Source of the DNA: UBA6398 sp963644855
GTDB taxonomy: Bacteria; Bacteroidota; Bacteroidia; Bacteroidales; Bacteroidaceae
Direction of reading: 5' to 3'
NCBI GenBank assembly: GCA_963644855.1
Contig: CAVIQL010000010.1
Span: 15,890-79,889 of the forward strand
Length of the DNA stretch: 64,000 nucleotides
Part shown: positions 25,316-35,500 of the stretch, in pieces
Layout of the letters: every line of letters begins with the position of its first letter
Position numbering within the stretch: position 1 is the first letter of the stretch
Made by a program: the position numbers and the translations under genes
Notes under the pieces: model-generated
Told to the model about the DNA's origin: nothing
Databases searched by the model: none
The model's input: only the letters and a program-made list of their open reading frames with translations

Positions 25316-27832
25316 ATGGAAAACCTAAATCCGCAACAAACAAACTCATATATTTCGCCAGAAGAAGACAAAAAGAACGACCTTCTTCCAGTAGTCATGA
25401 AGTCGCTGCATGTGTTTGCAGCCAACTGGAAATGGTTTCTTCTCTCGGCAGTAATCTGTTTATTCCTGGCATACCTTTACCAAGCTAAGCTCCCACGAAT
25501 ATACGAACGGTCGTCAACAATAGCAGTAAAGAACAACGACAACACAAGTTCGCGAAACCAATCGGCAGCAATGGCTCTCAACGGAATTAGTGCCAATGGA
25601 GAATTGCAAGACGAAGCATTTATTCTGAAATCCCACAGACTAATGCAGCGCGTAGTCAAAAGCCTTGGGCTCGATATCGACTATTCTACTGACCTCGGAC
25701 TGAGAAGTTATTCCCTCTACAAGGAAAGTCCTGTAAAAGTAACCTTCTTCAAAGGATATACTCAAAGCATAAAATTTGATATCGAAATAGAATCTGAACA
25801 AAGTTTCCGCATTCATAATTTAAATATCGGCGGAGGATTGTCAGACTTCGACAAAACTGCTCCATTCGGCAAAGCAATCGAAACACCAATGGGCGCTGTG
25901 CTCGTGGAAAAGAACAAAAGCACGTTTAAAAACTATATGAAACGTACCATAAGCGTGAGTCGTATAAGTATGGAGCAAGCAGCGCTGAGATATACTGGTT
26001 GCATTAACGCGCAAGTCAAGGATCAGTCGAGCAACCTCATATTTGTTTCGTGCCAAAACACTAATGTAAAACGCGCAGATGATATATTAGCAAGTTTGCT
26101 TGAAGCATATAAAAACGACATTATAGAAAACAAAAATCGACAATCTATGAACGCCGATAAATTTCTCACACAAAGAATCATTCTTATCGGAAATGATTTG
26201 AGTAGTGCCGAGAATCGCATGGCTTCATTCAAGCAAAGCAACGACGTGATTGATTTCGAGAAAAACGCTTCTATATATCTCGACCAAAGCAACCAAGCTC
26301 GCCAGCAGGTAATGCAACTTGAAAGCGAGAAGAACGTAGGTCTTTTCCTCCGCGACTATTTACGGCAGCAAGCTGACGGCAACTACGAAGTAATTCCTTC
26401 GTTGGGCGACATCGGAAATACGGGACTTTCTTCGGGCATAAGCCAGTACAACGATTTGGTGATGAATTACAATCGTCTTTCAGCAAATGCAGGAATGGCT
26501 TCCCCCGTTGTGCGCAACGCGCTTGACCGTTTGAAATCCATGCACGCCGTTATCACAAAAACGGTAGAGAATTTCATTAGCACTATAAACGTCAAGTTGC
26601 GCCAGGCAAACGCTGTGCAAAGCAGCATAAACTCCAGTATTTCGTCTGTGCCGCAGAAAGAAAAATCGGCGGGCGACATTGAACGTCAGAGAAAGATTAA
26701 GGAAGACCTTTACGTGTATCTTCTCAACAAACGTGAGGAAGTTGCTTTGCAACTCGCCGTTACCGAAGCGAATGTAAACATTATTGAAACTCCCTACGGC
26801 TATGCCGCGCCTATATATCCCAAGAGCGGAACGATAATGCTTGTTGGTCTTGCTATTGGTCTCGCAATTCCGGCATGTTTGTTCTGGATTCTTTTGGTGC
26901 TTGACACAAAAGTGCGCAACCGCAAGGAAGTTGAGGACAACTGCACCGCACCTGTTCTTGGCGAAATTCCATTATGGAAAGAGGAAGAAGAAACAAACAA
27001 ATTCCTCGACCGCTCACATGGTGGCGCAAACTTCAATGCAGTGAGCGAGGCATTCCGTATGCTGCGTTACAATTTGAACTTCATGAAGAAACGCTCCAAG
27101 GTTATGATGTTCACGTCGTCTACTCCGGGCAGCGGAAAGTCTTTTGTTTCGCGTAACCTTGCTTTAATTCTCGGTATAGCCGGAAAGAAGGTTATACTTG
27201 TTGACGGTGATATCCGCAAACGCACTCAGTCGAAACTTATAAGCGGCCACGAAGGTCTCACCACGTATCTTAGCGATGAGAGTTGCGATCTCGACAATTT
27301 GATAAAGGTTGAGGCAGTGGGCAAAAACGTTGACTTCCTCGCGGCAGGCGTTACTCCGCCAAATCCAACCGAGTTGCTTATGAGCCCGAGGCTTGAAGAA
27401 TTGACCGATGAGCTTAAATCGCGTTACGACTACGTTATCTTCGATACCACTCCGGCTAATGCTGTGGCGGATGCTGGTATTATCAACCGTGTTGCCGAAC
27501 TTACTATCTACGTGATTCGTATTGGTACAGAAGACAGGCGCTTCTTGCCCGAGATTGACAAGATGTACAAGAACAAGAAGTTCCGCAATCTTACCATTAT
27601 CATTAATGCGAGTGTCCGCAACAAATATGGTTATGGCTACGGCTATGGTTACGGATACGGTTACGGATACGGCTATGGTTACGGCGAAGACACTGGGAAA
27701 CACCATCGCCACAGTAGCAAATCACACCACGAAAGTGCCTCAAAGGAATCTTCGCGCAAGACATCGGAAAACTCCAACCGCATTGACGTGAACCAACTTC
27801 GTGATGCCACGAAAGACGATAGCGAAAACTGA
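25316..27832 (+). CDS. Polysaccharide co-polymerase/BY-type tyrosine autokinase (Wzc-like)
   Basis: An 838-residue inner-membrane protein. N-terminal Wzz-like domain with a first membrane segment at about 38-56 (WFLLSAVICLFLAYLY), a long periplasmic helical region, a second membrane segment near 505-530 (GTIMLVGLAIGLAIPACLFWI), then the cytosolic kinase: Walker A TPGSGKS at 603-609, Walker A' VILVDGDIRK and Walker B YDYVIFDTTP. The C-terminal tyrosine cluster, the autophosphorylation target in this family, is an uninterrupted (Tyr-Gly)10 run at 771-790, followed by a His/Ser-rich tail. It controls chain length and export with the upstream lipoprotein. Confidence 0.93.
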   Translation: MENLNPQQTNSYISPEEDKKNDLLPVVMKSLHVFAANWKWFLLSAVICLFLAYLYQAKLPRIYERSSTIAVKNNDNTSSRNQSAAMALNGISANGELQDEAFILKSHRLMQRVVKSLGLDIDYSTDLGLRSYSLYKESPVKVTFFKGYTQSIKFDIEIESEQSFRIHNLNIGGGLSDFDKTAPFGKAIETPMGAVLVEKNKSTFKNYMKRTISVSRISMEQAALRYTGCINAQVKDQSSNLIFVSCQNTNVKRADDILASLLEAYKNDIIENKNRQSMNADKFLTQRIILIGNDLSSAENRMASFKQSNDVIDFEKNASIYLDQSNQARQQVMQLESEKNVGLFLRDYLRQQADGNYEVIPSLGDIGNTGLSSGISQYNDLVMNYNRLSANAGMASPVVRNALDRLKSMHAVITKTVENFISTINVKLRQANAVQSSINSSISSVPQKEKSAGDIERQRKIKEDLYVYLLNKREEVALQLAVTEANVNIIETPYGYAAPIYPKSGTIMLVGLAIGLAIPACLFWILLVLDTKVRNRKEVEDNCTAPVLGEIPLWKEEEETNKFLDRSHGGANFNAVSEAFRMLRYNLNFMKKRSKVMMFTSSTPGSGKSFVSRNLALILGIAGKKVILVDGDIRKRTQSKLISGHEGLTTYLSDESCDLDNLIKVEAVGKNVDFLAAGVTPPNPTELLMSPRLEELTDELKSRYDYVIFDTTPANAVADAGIINRVAELTIYVIRIGTEDRRFLPEIDKMYKNKKFRNLTIIINASVRNKYGYGYGYGYGYGYGYGYGYGEDTGKHHRHSSKSHHESASKESSRKTSENSNRIDVNQLRDATKDDSEN

Positions 27833-27859
27833 CGCTCATAGAGTTTTGAAACATAAATG

Positions 27860-27893
27860 AAAGCCGCCCCGCAAAAACGGGGCGGCTTTTTGT
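27860..27893 (+). terminator. Intrinsic terminator of the export pair
   Basis: AAGCCGCCCCG (27861-27871) pairs with CGGGGCGGCTT (27878-27888) over a CAAAAA loop, with TTTTTG after. Confidence 0.92.
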
Positions 27894-28204
27894 TTGCCTA
27901 CCACCCGTTATATTTTCTAAATCACCCTTTATACATTTCGCGCTGCTCTTATAGTCTTCATACCACTCCCGATATTCTTCTCGCAACTCATTATATTATT
28001 AGCGCGAAGCGTTATCCCCCACACACCTTTTGTCAGAAACTCTACATTTCCCCTCACTTTTTAGCGCCCCACCTTATATATCACGCCCCGACTTCAAAGC
28101 GGGAACAATGTGTAATGCAAAATCCACCCTACAAAAGCTCTTGCTCCCACCGCGGTATATGCTTTGCGAACCAACGTCCGGAAAGGCTTTCACAGGCTTT
28201 TTTG
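27894..28204. other. Intergenic stretch without a convincing gene
   Basis: A C- and T-rich, G-poor stretch (CCTACCACCCGTTATATTTT and similar). The only long frame begins inside the terminator and has no recognisable protein features. No repeat-family copy is present here, unlike most other gaps of this size. Confidence 0.6.
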
Positions 28205-28212
28205 TAATTTTG
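28205..28212 (+). promoter_or_regulatory. -7 promoter element for the YitT-like gene
   Basis: TAATTTTG, 20 nt before the TTG start at 28233; the predicted leader is about 15 nt. Confidence 0.55.
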
Positions 28213-28232
28213 CAAAGTTTTAATCTACTACA

Positions 28233-28973
28233 TTGAACAAGAAAGAAAAAATTATTTCATTTGTTTGGCAGCACTTTTTGCTGCTCGTTTCGCTGTACGT
28301 TATGACCCTTGGCGTGGCAGTGTGCGTTAGAAGTATGTTAGGGTCGAGTGTCATTTCCACACTTCCTTATGTGTTTGAGACTGCCGGCGGTAAAATTCCC
28401 GGCATTCCGCGTCTCTCCATCGGACAATACACATATATAATGAATGGTGTGCTGGTTTTGGGACAAATTGCCGTGTTGCGCAAGCGATTCGAAGCGGTGC
28501 AATTGTTTCAGTTGCTCGTTGGTTTTGTTTTCGGTTCGCTCATCGACCTTAACATGCTGCTCACCTCGTGGCTTGTTCCCGACAATCTTCTCACCAAAGC
28601 CGTTGCACAAATTGTGGGGTGCACTATTCTCGGCACAGGAATTGCGCTCGAAGTGCGCTGTGGTTCGGTAACGATGCCCGGCGAAGGTTTCCCGGTAGCC
28701 GTAAGCGAGGTTACGGGAATTGAATTCCCCAAAATGAAAATCGCAGTCGATATTTCCATGGTGATACTTGCCGTGGTGTTCTGCTACATATTCTTCGGCG
28801 CGTGGCAATGGTATATTGTGGGCGTGGGCACATTGTTTGCCATGATTTACGTAGGGCTTGTGGTGCGTCTGATAGGCAAGCATCTTGCATGGTTCGACCA
28901 TATTCTTGCCTACCAACCAGGATTTCGCCGCTATGTTTACGGTTTGGCGAGATTTCTGTTCAAACAAAAATAA
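28233..28973 (+). CDS. YczE/YitT-like integral membrane protein
   Basis: A 246-residue protein with five or six membrane segments (HFLLLVSLYVMTLGVAVCVRS, IGQYTYIMNGVLVLGQIAVL, LLVGFVFGSLIDLNMLL, IVGCTILGTGIALEV, DISMVILAVVFCYIFFG, GTLFAMIYVGLVVRLIG). The GEGFPVAVSEV stretch between segments resembles the YczE/YitT (DUF6198-like) proteins. Transport function and substrate are unknown. The start codon is TTG at 28233 (Met-Asn-Lys-Lys), with no in-frame ATG nearby that keeps the first segment; the promoter fits it. A terminator follows. Confidence 0.75.
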   Translation: MNKKEKIISFVWQHFLLLVSLYVMTLGVAVCVRSMLGSSVISTLPYVFETAGGKIPGIPRLSIGQYTYIMNGVLVLGQIAVLRKRFEAVQLFQLLVGFVFGSLIDLNMLLTSWLVPDNLLTKAVAQIVGCTILGTGIALEVRCGSVTMPGEGFPVAVSEVTGIEFPKMKIAVDISMVILAVVFCYIFFGAWQWYIVGVGTLFAMIYVGLVVRLIGKHLAWFDHILAYQPGFRRYVYGLARFLFKQK

Positions 28974-28993
28974 TCCCCTGCCATACATTATAT

Positions 28994-29032
28994 AATATGG
29001 AGGTGCACACGGGTTGCACCTCCATATTTTTT
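28994..29032 (+). terminator. Intrinsic terminator
   Basis: A 14-bp stem, AATATGGAGGTGCA (28994-29007) with TGCACCTCCATATT (29015-29028), then TTTT. Confidence 0.92.
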
Positions 29033-29096
29033 GTATCCCCCACCCCGTTTTTCCCACTCTCGAAATCGCCTGAAAATTAGGCTATAAAATATGCCG

Positions 29097-29265
29097 AAAC
29101 TAATATCCGATATTTTTTAAAAAAGGTCGGATATTATTTAAACAATGTCAGACATTATTTTAGCGATATCCCATATCGTTTTTACGAGGTACTACCTAAT
29201 ATAAATTTCAAGGCTTGAAAGTTATATTAGATGCCTTGGAATTCTCACGAGATGCGACATATTTT
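29097..29265 (+). repeat. Intergenic repeat, copy 7 (full composite form)
   Basis: The 21-bp unit array (CCGATATTTTTTAAAAAAGG, CGGATATTATTTAAACAATG, CAGACATTATTTTAGCG) is followed by GATATCCCATATCGTTTTTA, then CGAGGT and a second hairpin module (AATATAAATTTCAAGGCTTG with ATATTAGATGCCTTGGAATT), closing TCACGAGATGCGACATA. It lies after a terminator and upstream of glnB. 29266-29456 has no gene. Confidence 0.88.
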
Positions 29266-29456
29266 TCAAGCCGCCTCAAATCAAAAATTCAAATACGCAA
29301 ACAGTTTTTAGGCAAACCCACAACGAATGTCTAATTTTTGTTATCTGTACTTTCAAAAAGCAAAGGTTTTTGTAGATAAACTATCTTTGTGAAAAGAAAA
29401 ATCGTCATAAAACAACAAAAAGAAACAAGAAACGCATTTAAAATAGAAATTTGCTG

Positions 29457-29464
29457 TACTTTTG
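29457..29464 (+). promoter_or_regulatory. -7 promoter element for glnB-amtB
   Basis: TACTTTTG, predicted start near 29470, about 45 nt before the ATG at 29516. TATCTTTG at 29382-29389 is a second candidate. I see no convincing sigma-54 site. Confidence 0.45.
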
Positions 29465-29515
29465 CATTAAAGATTAAACTTAATAACAGTACTGTATCAA
29501 CAAACAAGATTAAAG

Positions 29516-29872
29516 ATGAAGAAGATTGAAGCTATTATCCGCAAAACCAAGTTTGAGGACGTAAAGGACGCACTGCTCGATGCCGACATCGAATGGTTTT
29601 CGTACTACGACGTACGCGGCGAAGGCAAAATGCGACAAGCGCGAATTTATCGCGGTGTGATGTACGACACAAGCTGCATCGAGAGAGTGCTGCTCAATAT
29701 TGTTGTACGCGATATCAACGTAGAGCGCACCGTAAAAGCCGTGCAACAAGCGGCAAGAACGGGAGAAATCGGCGACGGAAGAATTTTCGTTATTCCCGTA
29801 GAAGATGCAGTGCGCATTCGCACCGGAGAGAGTGGCGACGTAGCCCTATACAATGCAGAAAAAGAAAAATAA
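29516..29872 (+). CDS. glnB: P-II family nitrogen regulatory protein
   Basis: A 118-residue trimeric signal protein starting MKKIEAIIRKTKFEDVKDAL. The T loop contains YRGVMYDTSCIERV, a shape unlike enterobacterial GlnB (no RGAEYMVD). The B loop is TGEIGDGRIFVIPVEDAVRIRTGE, where ATP, ADP and 2-oxoglutarate bind. Such proteins gate the ammonium channel; the amtB gene follows after 64 nt. The symbol glnB is used loosely; glnK would be equally fair given the linkage. Confidence 0.93.
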   Translation: MKKIEAIIRKTKFEDVKDALLDADIEWFSYYDVRGEGKMRQARIYRGVMYDTSCIERVLLNIVVRDINVERTVKAVQQAARTGEIGDGRIFVIPVEDAVRIRTGESGDVALYNAEKEK

Positions 29873-29936
29873 ACCCGCTCTCGCAACATATAATGTATGA
29901 AGGGTAACAAGTTTAACTATCAAAGAAACAACTAAA

Positions 29937-31205
29937 ATGACACCAATACAAGATTTAGGATTGTCAATCGACACTGTGTGGATGCTGCTTGCAGCAATGC
30001 TCGTGTTTTTCATGCAGCCGGGATTTGCCTTCTGCGAGGCAGGTTTCACTCGAAGCAAAAACACTGTAAACATATTGTTCAAAAATTTCGTAGACTTCAT
30101 GATGGGCTCTGTACTGTTCTGGTTCCTTGGTTTTGGAATCATGTTCGGCAACGACGGAGCAGGCTTCATGGGTCTTCCAAACTTTGGCGATCTTTCATTC
30201 TACAAGAATGCCGCCGGACTTCCCACCGAAGGTTTTCTGATGTTTGAAACCGTGTTCTGCGCAACCTCTGCCACAATCGTTTCAGGCGCCATGGCCGAGC
30301 GCACAAAGTTCAACATGTATGTAGTATACTCCATATTTATAAGCATGCTCATTTACCCCATCGAGGGACACTGGACTTGGGGCGGAGGCTGGCTTGCAAA
30401 CGCCGATCCGGGCTCTTTCATGGCAAACACATTCGGTATCGGTTTCCACGACTTTGCTGGTAGCGCTGTGGTTCACTCTGTTGGCGGTGTGTTATCTTTT
30501 GTTGGCGCATTGATACTCGGTCCGCGCCTTGGCAAATACGACAAAAACGGCAAGAGCCGCGCTATCCCCGGCCACAATCTTAGCCTTGCAGCCCTCGGAG
30601 TGTTTATTCTCTGGTTTGGCTGGTTTGGTTTCAACCCCGGTTCGCAGCTTGCAGCATCAGGAGAGGTTAACCGCGTTGCAATAAGCCATGTGCTTCTCAC
30701 CACCAACCTTGCAGCCGTTGCAGGAGGCCTTGCCACAATGATTGTAACATGGTTCAAATATGGCAAACCCTCTCTTTCGCTCACACTCAACGGTATTCTT
30801 GCCGGACTTGTAGGTATCACCGCAGGTTGCGACCTTGTTTCGCCCACAGGAGCCGTTATCATAGGTTTTGTATGCGGTATAGTTTTGGTTTACTCCATTG
30901 AATTTATCGACAAGAAGCTTCACGTTGACGACCCAGTAGGTGCCAGCACAGTACACGGCGTTTGTGGTATTCTCGGAACCATCATGACAGGTTTGCTAAG
31001 CGTTGGCGATGGTTTGTTCTACGGACATGGCGCTGGTTTTCTCGGTGCGCAGGTGTTCGGTATCATTGTAATCGACGCATGGACTGCTGCTACTGGTTTC
31101 ATATTGTTCTACGGAATTAAGAAGACTGTAGGTTTGCGTGTAACAAAACGCATTGAAGAAGAAGGTCTCGACATTTACGAGCACGGAGAAACTGCATACA
31201 ACTAA
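29937..31205 (+). CDS. amtB: Ammonium transporter Amt/MEP/Rh family
   Basis: A 422-residue inner-membrane channel with about 11 helices. Conserved elements: FFMQPGFAFCEAGFTRSKN, YPIEGHWTWGGGWLA, FHDFAGSAVVHSVGG with the first pore histidine, and STVHGVCGILGTIMTG with the second. It has no signal peptide, as usual for many Bacteroidota forms. It moves NH3/NH4+ inward under scarcity and is blocked by P-II, whose gene is just upstream. A 19-nt gap separates it from the porin-like gene. Confidence 0.96.
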   Translation: MTPIQDLGLSIDTVWMLLAAMLVFFMQPGFAFCEAGFTRSKNTVNILFKNFVDFMMGSVLFWFLGFGIMFGNDGAGFMGLPNFGDLSFYKNAAGLPTEGFLMFETVFCATSATIVSGAMAERTKFNMYVVYSIFISMLIYPIEGHWTWGGGWLANADPGSFMANTFGIGFHDFAGSAVVHSVGGVLSFVGALILGPRLGKYDKNGKSRAIPGHNLSLAALGVFILWFGWFGFNPGSQLAASGEVNRVAISHVLLTTNLAAVAGGLATMIVTWFKYGKPSLSLTLNGILAGLVGITAGCDLVSPTGAVIIGFVCGIVLVYSIEFIDKKLHVDDPVGASTVHGVCGILGTIMTGLLSVGDGLFYGHGAGFLGAQVFGIIVIDAWTAATGFILFYGIKKTVGLRVTKRIEEEGLDIYEHGETAYN

Positions 31206-31224
31206 TAGATAAAAAGGAAAGATT

Positions 31225-31938
31225 ATGAAAAGAAATTTTGTGAAAACTTTGCTCGCAAGTGGTATTGCAGCAATCGTATTCCCTGTGTTTGCGCAGGACA
31301 AGGCTGAACTTTCAATAGGCACCGACATTGTAAACCAGTACATCTGGCGCGGACAAAAGCTTGGCGATGTAAGTTTGCAGCCCACTCTCGGAGTAGAATA
31401 CAAGGGACTTAGCCTTACAGCCTGGGGAAGCGTGGGATTGAGCAACTATGCCGACACCAAAGAGTTTGACCTCACTTTGGCATACAAGATTGGAGGATTT
31501 AATATAGGTATCACCGATTATTGGTTCGACTCAAACGGCGACAAATACTTCCTCTACAATGCCCACTCCACTGCTCACACTTTTGAAGCAAACATTGGTT
31601 ACGATTTCGGGGTTGTAAACTTCCAGTGGTATACAAACTTTGCCGGTAGCGATGGAGTTACCAAGAAGAACAAGCGTGCTTATTCGAGCTATGCCGAGAT
31701 TTCCGCCCCATTCAATGCCTTGGGCTGCGAATGGACTGCCGCTATAGGCTGCGTACCATATGGAACGAGTTTCTACTCTGAGGCTCCAAACGATTTCGCT
31801 ATCACCAACGTTTCGCTCAAAGCCTCTAAGGAACTTACCATAACCGACAAGTTCAAACCAGCAGTGTTTGCTGGAATTGCTGCAAACCCGAGCAGCCAAG
31901 CTGCATACCTATTGTGCGGAATTACCATCGCACCATAA
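31225..31938 (+). CDS. TorF-like putative outer-membrane porin
   Basis: A 237-residue protein with a signal peptide (FVKTLLASGIAAIVFPVFAQ). The mature part begins KAELSIGTDIVNQYIWRGQKLGDVSLQPTL-type text, the pattern of the TorF/Gcw_chp porin-like family, and continues as alternating strands (YKIGGFNIGITDYWFDSNGD, YDFGVVNFQWYTNFAG). The end is LLCGITIAP rather than an aromatic residue. In the glnB-amtB operon it could give ammonium or another nitrogen source a route across the outer membrane; this is inferred from linkage. Confidence 0.85.
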   Translation: MKRNFVKTLLASGIAAIVFPVFAQDKAELSIGTDIVNQYIWRGQKLGDVSLQPTLGVEYKGLSLTAWGSVGLSNYADTKEFDLTLAYKIGGFNIGITDYWFDSNGDKYFLYNAHSTAHTFEANIGYDFGVVNFQWYTNFAGSDGVTKKNKRAYSSYAEISAPFNALGCEWTAAIGCVPYGTSFYSEAPNDFAITNVSLKASKELTITDKFKPAVFAGIAANPSSQAAYLLCGITIAP

Positions 31939-31966
31939 ATTACACATATTTAAGTTTCAATTGTTT

Positions 31967-32008
31967 CAAGGCGGAGAACTCGCAGCAGTTCCCCGCCTTG
32001 TTTTTTTC
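31967..32008 (+). terminator. Intrinsic terminator of the glnB operon
   Basis: CAAGGCGGAGAACT pairs with AGTTCCCCGCCTTG (one internal mismatch region), followed by TTTTTTT. Confidence 0.88.
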
Positions 32009-32110
32009 TATCCGCCCATAGAGCTTAGAATTCCGCTTTCCACATTGATACACAGCCACTTCTACACTTGCAGTCCCAACACCTCGCAACCCATATACCA
32101 CTCTTAAAAA

Positions 32111-32215
32111 ACAATGTCGCATATCGTAAAACTAATGTCTGATATTATTTAAATAATGTCTGACATTGTTTGAAAAATGTCTGACATTGTTTTTGCGATG
32201 TCTATTGTCATTTTT
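32111..32215. repeat. Intergenic palindromic repeat, copy 8
   Basis: AATGTCGCATATCGTAAAAC, then three units (CTGATATTATTTAAATAATG, CTGACATTGTTTGAAAAATG, CTGACATTG) and a right flank TTTTTGCGATGTC. It has no second hairpin. 32216-32382 has no gene. Confidence 0.87.
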
Positions 32216-32382
32216 TCAACGCAAAACCATAGCAAAAAACAAAGTTGGTTTTATAAATTTTCCGCCCTACACCCATTCAACGACATGCCAAACGGGGGGC
32301 TTTTCATGCATTTTGAAACACAATAAACGTATTTTCATATACATTATAACCTTTTTTCATACAACATAACAAATTCTTTTTG

Positions 32383-32390
32383 TAATTTTG
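32383..32390 (+). promoter_or_regulatory. -7 promoter element for giant surface protein 1
   Basis: TAATTTTG, giving an unusually long untranslated leader of about 135 nt before the ATG at 32532. Confidence 0.5.
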
Positions 32391-32531
32391 GCACACAGAA
32401 ATTGCATTTCTAAGTCAAGTTGCAGACCAACAAAAGCCTCCGTTCTTCTACTACCCTCCCAACGTAGCAAGAAACACCCCTTGAGGCATTGGAAAGGAAC
32501 TATGTAATTAACCTATTTATAAAATTTAGCA

Positions 32532-35500
32532 ATGAAACAGATTGTACATTGGCTGACAACAATGTTTGTCATGCTGTTCGTTCTTTCTTTTGGAGCGAAC
32601 GTGCAGAATGCGAATGCCCAAACCCTGGAAGAAGGCTATTATTACATCAACTCTACCGAATATTCGGGTCAGGGTTTGTATTATGGCACTACAGGGGACG
32701 CAGATCGCATACATGCTGCACAACACGATGCAGGGCTTAAGGTTACTAAGGAAGACCTGCCCTATGTTTTCCACATCACTTTGGCGGAAGACGGTCTACA
32801 CTACTACATTCAGAACTTTGTAAGCAAGACTTACTGGGGACGTTTCGCTGATGCAGCCGATAATAGTCCTGGTGGTGGTTTGGGATTTGTTTCCTCACCC
32901 GAGCCTTTCACCATTGGAGCCTCTGGCATTGGCTACTACTTTGATTATGCCGGCGAACGCTATCCAGGCTACGGCGGTGTGGTACATGCCCAAGACGACG
33001 GCTATTGCGGTTTCTGGGGCGACGCATCAAACCTCTACGCCCACAAGATTTGGGAATTGGTTGCCGTAGATACAGCGTCTTTGTTCCACCCCGTTGAAAT
33101 TACTGAAATAGAAAGCAGCACCCCCGACGGTTACTACTACATCAATTTCCCGAGTAGCGTTGATCCCACCACTTGCATGGTGCCCGTAAACAACGATATG
33201 CTTTGGCGTCTCGGTGCTTATCCACGCGACGACCAGGATTTCGATGCTACCTACGTATGGTACATCTCCAAAAACGCCGATGGCGAAACCTATAGCATTC
33301 AAAACTGCGGCAGTCAAGACTTCACCTACATCGAAAACGTAAGCAAGGGCGACCACGAAAGTCCCTACGTTTTGATGACAGGTACAAATCCCGCCAAGTT
33401 CAAATTCAAATACTATAGCGACGGAAGCATTTATATCTATTCCACCGACAACGACTACAACTACGGTATCAATACCGCCGACGGCAATATCAAAACAGTT
33501 AACGCGCAAAACACAAACAGCGCTGTGAACTTTATTGAAGTTCCCGCCGACAAGATTACCAACTCTATCAAACTCCAGCAAGCTATAAGCAATGCTGCAG
33601 GTCGCCAATTCACCGTTGGTACCGACCCAGGTCAGGTTTCACAAGAAGACTACGACACCTGGGCTACCGTTTACGAAAAGGCAACAGCAGCAGCCGGCAG
33701 CGAAGATGATAACTCTGCACTCATAGCTCAACTAAATGAAGCTACAAATACTCTCATAAGTAAGATTATTCCTGTTACCGAAGGTTATTATACTTTTGAG
33801 AACTGCGCTACCGAAGGCGATTTCCTCAAACCATACTTCAAAAACAACGAATGGTATCTCGGACACGACGTTATCGACCCAACTCTCGACCAAAGCGCCG
33901 TTTGGCACGTGGTAAAGAATGCCGATGGTAACCTTGTGCTCAAAAACTGCGGCACACAAGATTCCACTTACATGGTTTCTATGTCTACCGGATACGTTTG
34001 GGGTCTTCCGAGAATGGCCGGAACAAGCAAAAACTACCAGACTTTCAAACAGGAGTACAGCAACAAGTTCAAACTCTACTCGAGCGACAACAACAACTTC
34101 TGGAATGCTGACGGCGGAAACGTAGTTTCTTCAAACAACGACTACCACCCCAACGACGGTCTCTGGAAAATCGCAAAAGTTGACGTACCGTTCTTTACCG
34201 AACTCAACGAAGCCATCACCGATGCCGCAGGCGTTGTAAAAGATTCCCAAGTTGGTTCTAACCCCGGCGACAACAAGGGCGACGCAACCGCTATCAATGC
34301 AGCTATAGCAGACGCACGCACAATGTATGACGAAGCTTCGGCTACCGACGACGAGGTAAATCAAATGATTGCCAAACTCAAAGAAGAAACCGAGAAGTTC
34401 CAACAGCAGGATCACTCTATGCGTGAAGTTGAAGAGGGATACTACTACTTCCAAAGCAATCAAACAAGCTTCCAGGCACAAGAACCCGGATATCTCGCCA
34501 TACAACTTACGCAGGACAACCATTTGAAATGGAGAGCTCTCAATACTAACGATCCAAAATTCGTGTTCTACGTTAAACCACTCGGCGACGGAAACTATTC
34601 TATCGAAAACATGCTTTACGCACGTTACTTCGATAAGAAAGATGCAAGCGGTATTGGTACAACAAATACCCAAACAACTGCACAACAATTCACCTACACC
34701 GGAAACGAAGGACTTTGGTACATTCAAAATACCGTTGACAACCAACCTTACTCTATCGTTACCTACAAGACAGAGCTTAGCGGCATAATTTCAACCGAAA
34801 ATTCAAGCAGCGCAATAAACAAATGGTATCTTAAGAAGCTTACCGACCAAAATCTTATTGACAGCTTGCTCACCCTTTCCAAGCAAACACGTATAACAGA
34901 AAGTATGCAGGTTGCTTTGCAAAAAGCTGAGCCCGCTTATAAGGCTGTGTTTACTTACGATGTTGACTATGATGACGAACTTATCACAGAGGTTAACGAA
35001 TCCAACCCTCGTGATGGTCAGATTTGGGGCTCGCAGGTAAACGATACCTATACAAGCTACGCAAATCTCATCGACAAAAACGATGACGGCAGCTTTAATT
35101 TGAACTCTTGCTTCCAAAGCACTTGGGACGCCTCGGCATATCCTAACGGAAGACAGCCTCTGCAGGTTGATCTCCGCAATAATCCAGTTGACAACTTCGA
35201 ATTCTATTTCGGTCTCCGCAATGGCGACTGGGGTTGGAGAGAATGCTGGAGCGACATCGACATTTACGCTACAAACGACGCAAATGTTGCCGGCAAAGAC
35301 GACCTTACAGAGTCAGAATGGACACATGTAGGAAACTATACCGACCTCACTTCGTATATCAAACCCGCAGGTGCAAACATCAACAGCAAAGGAAGATATT
35401 TCTACTACCGCGTTATGGGTATGGACCAACCTTACAGATACATTCGCTTTGTTGTCAACAGCACAATTGACCCGCAAGCCGCAATGATGTATACCATTGG

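Noticed and set aside
27857..28207. A 116-codon frame after the capsule kinase
   Set aside because: It begins inside the terminator hairpin and has no coherent protein features.
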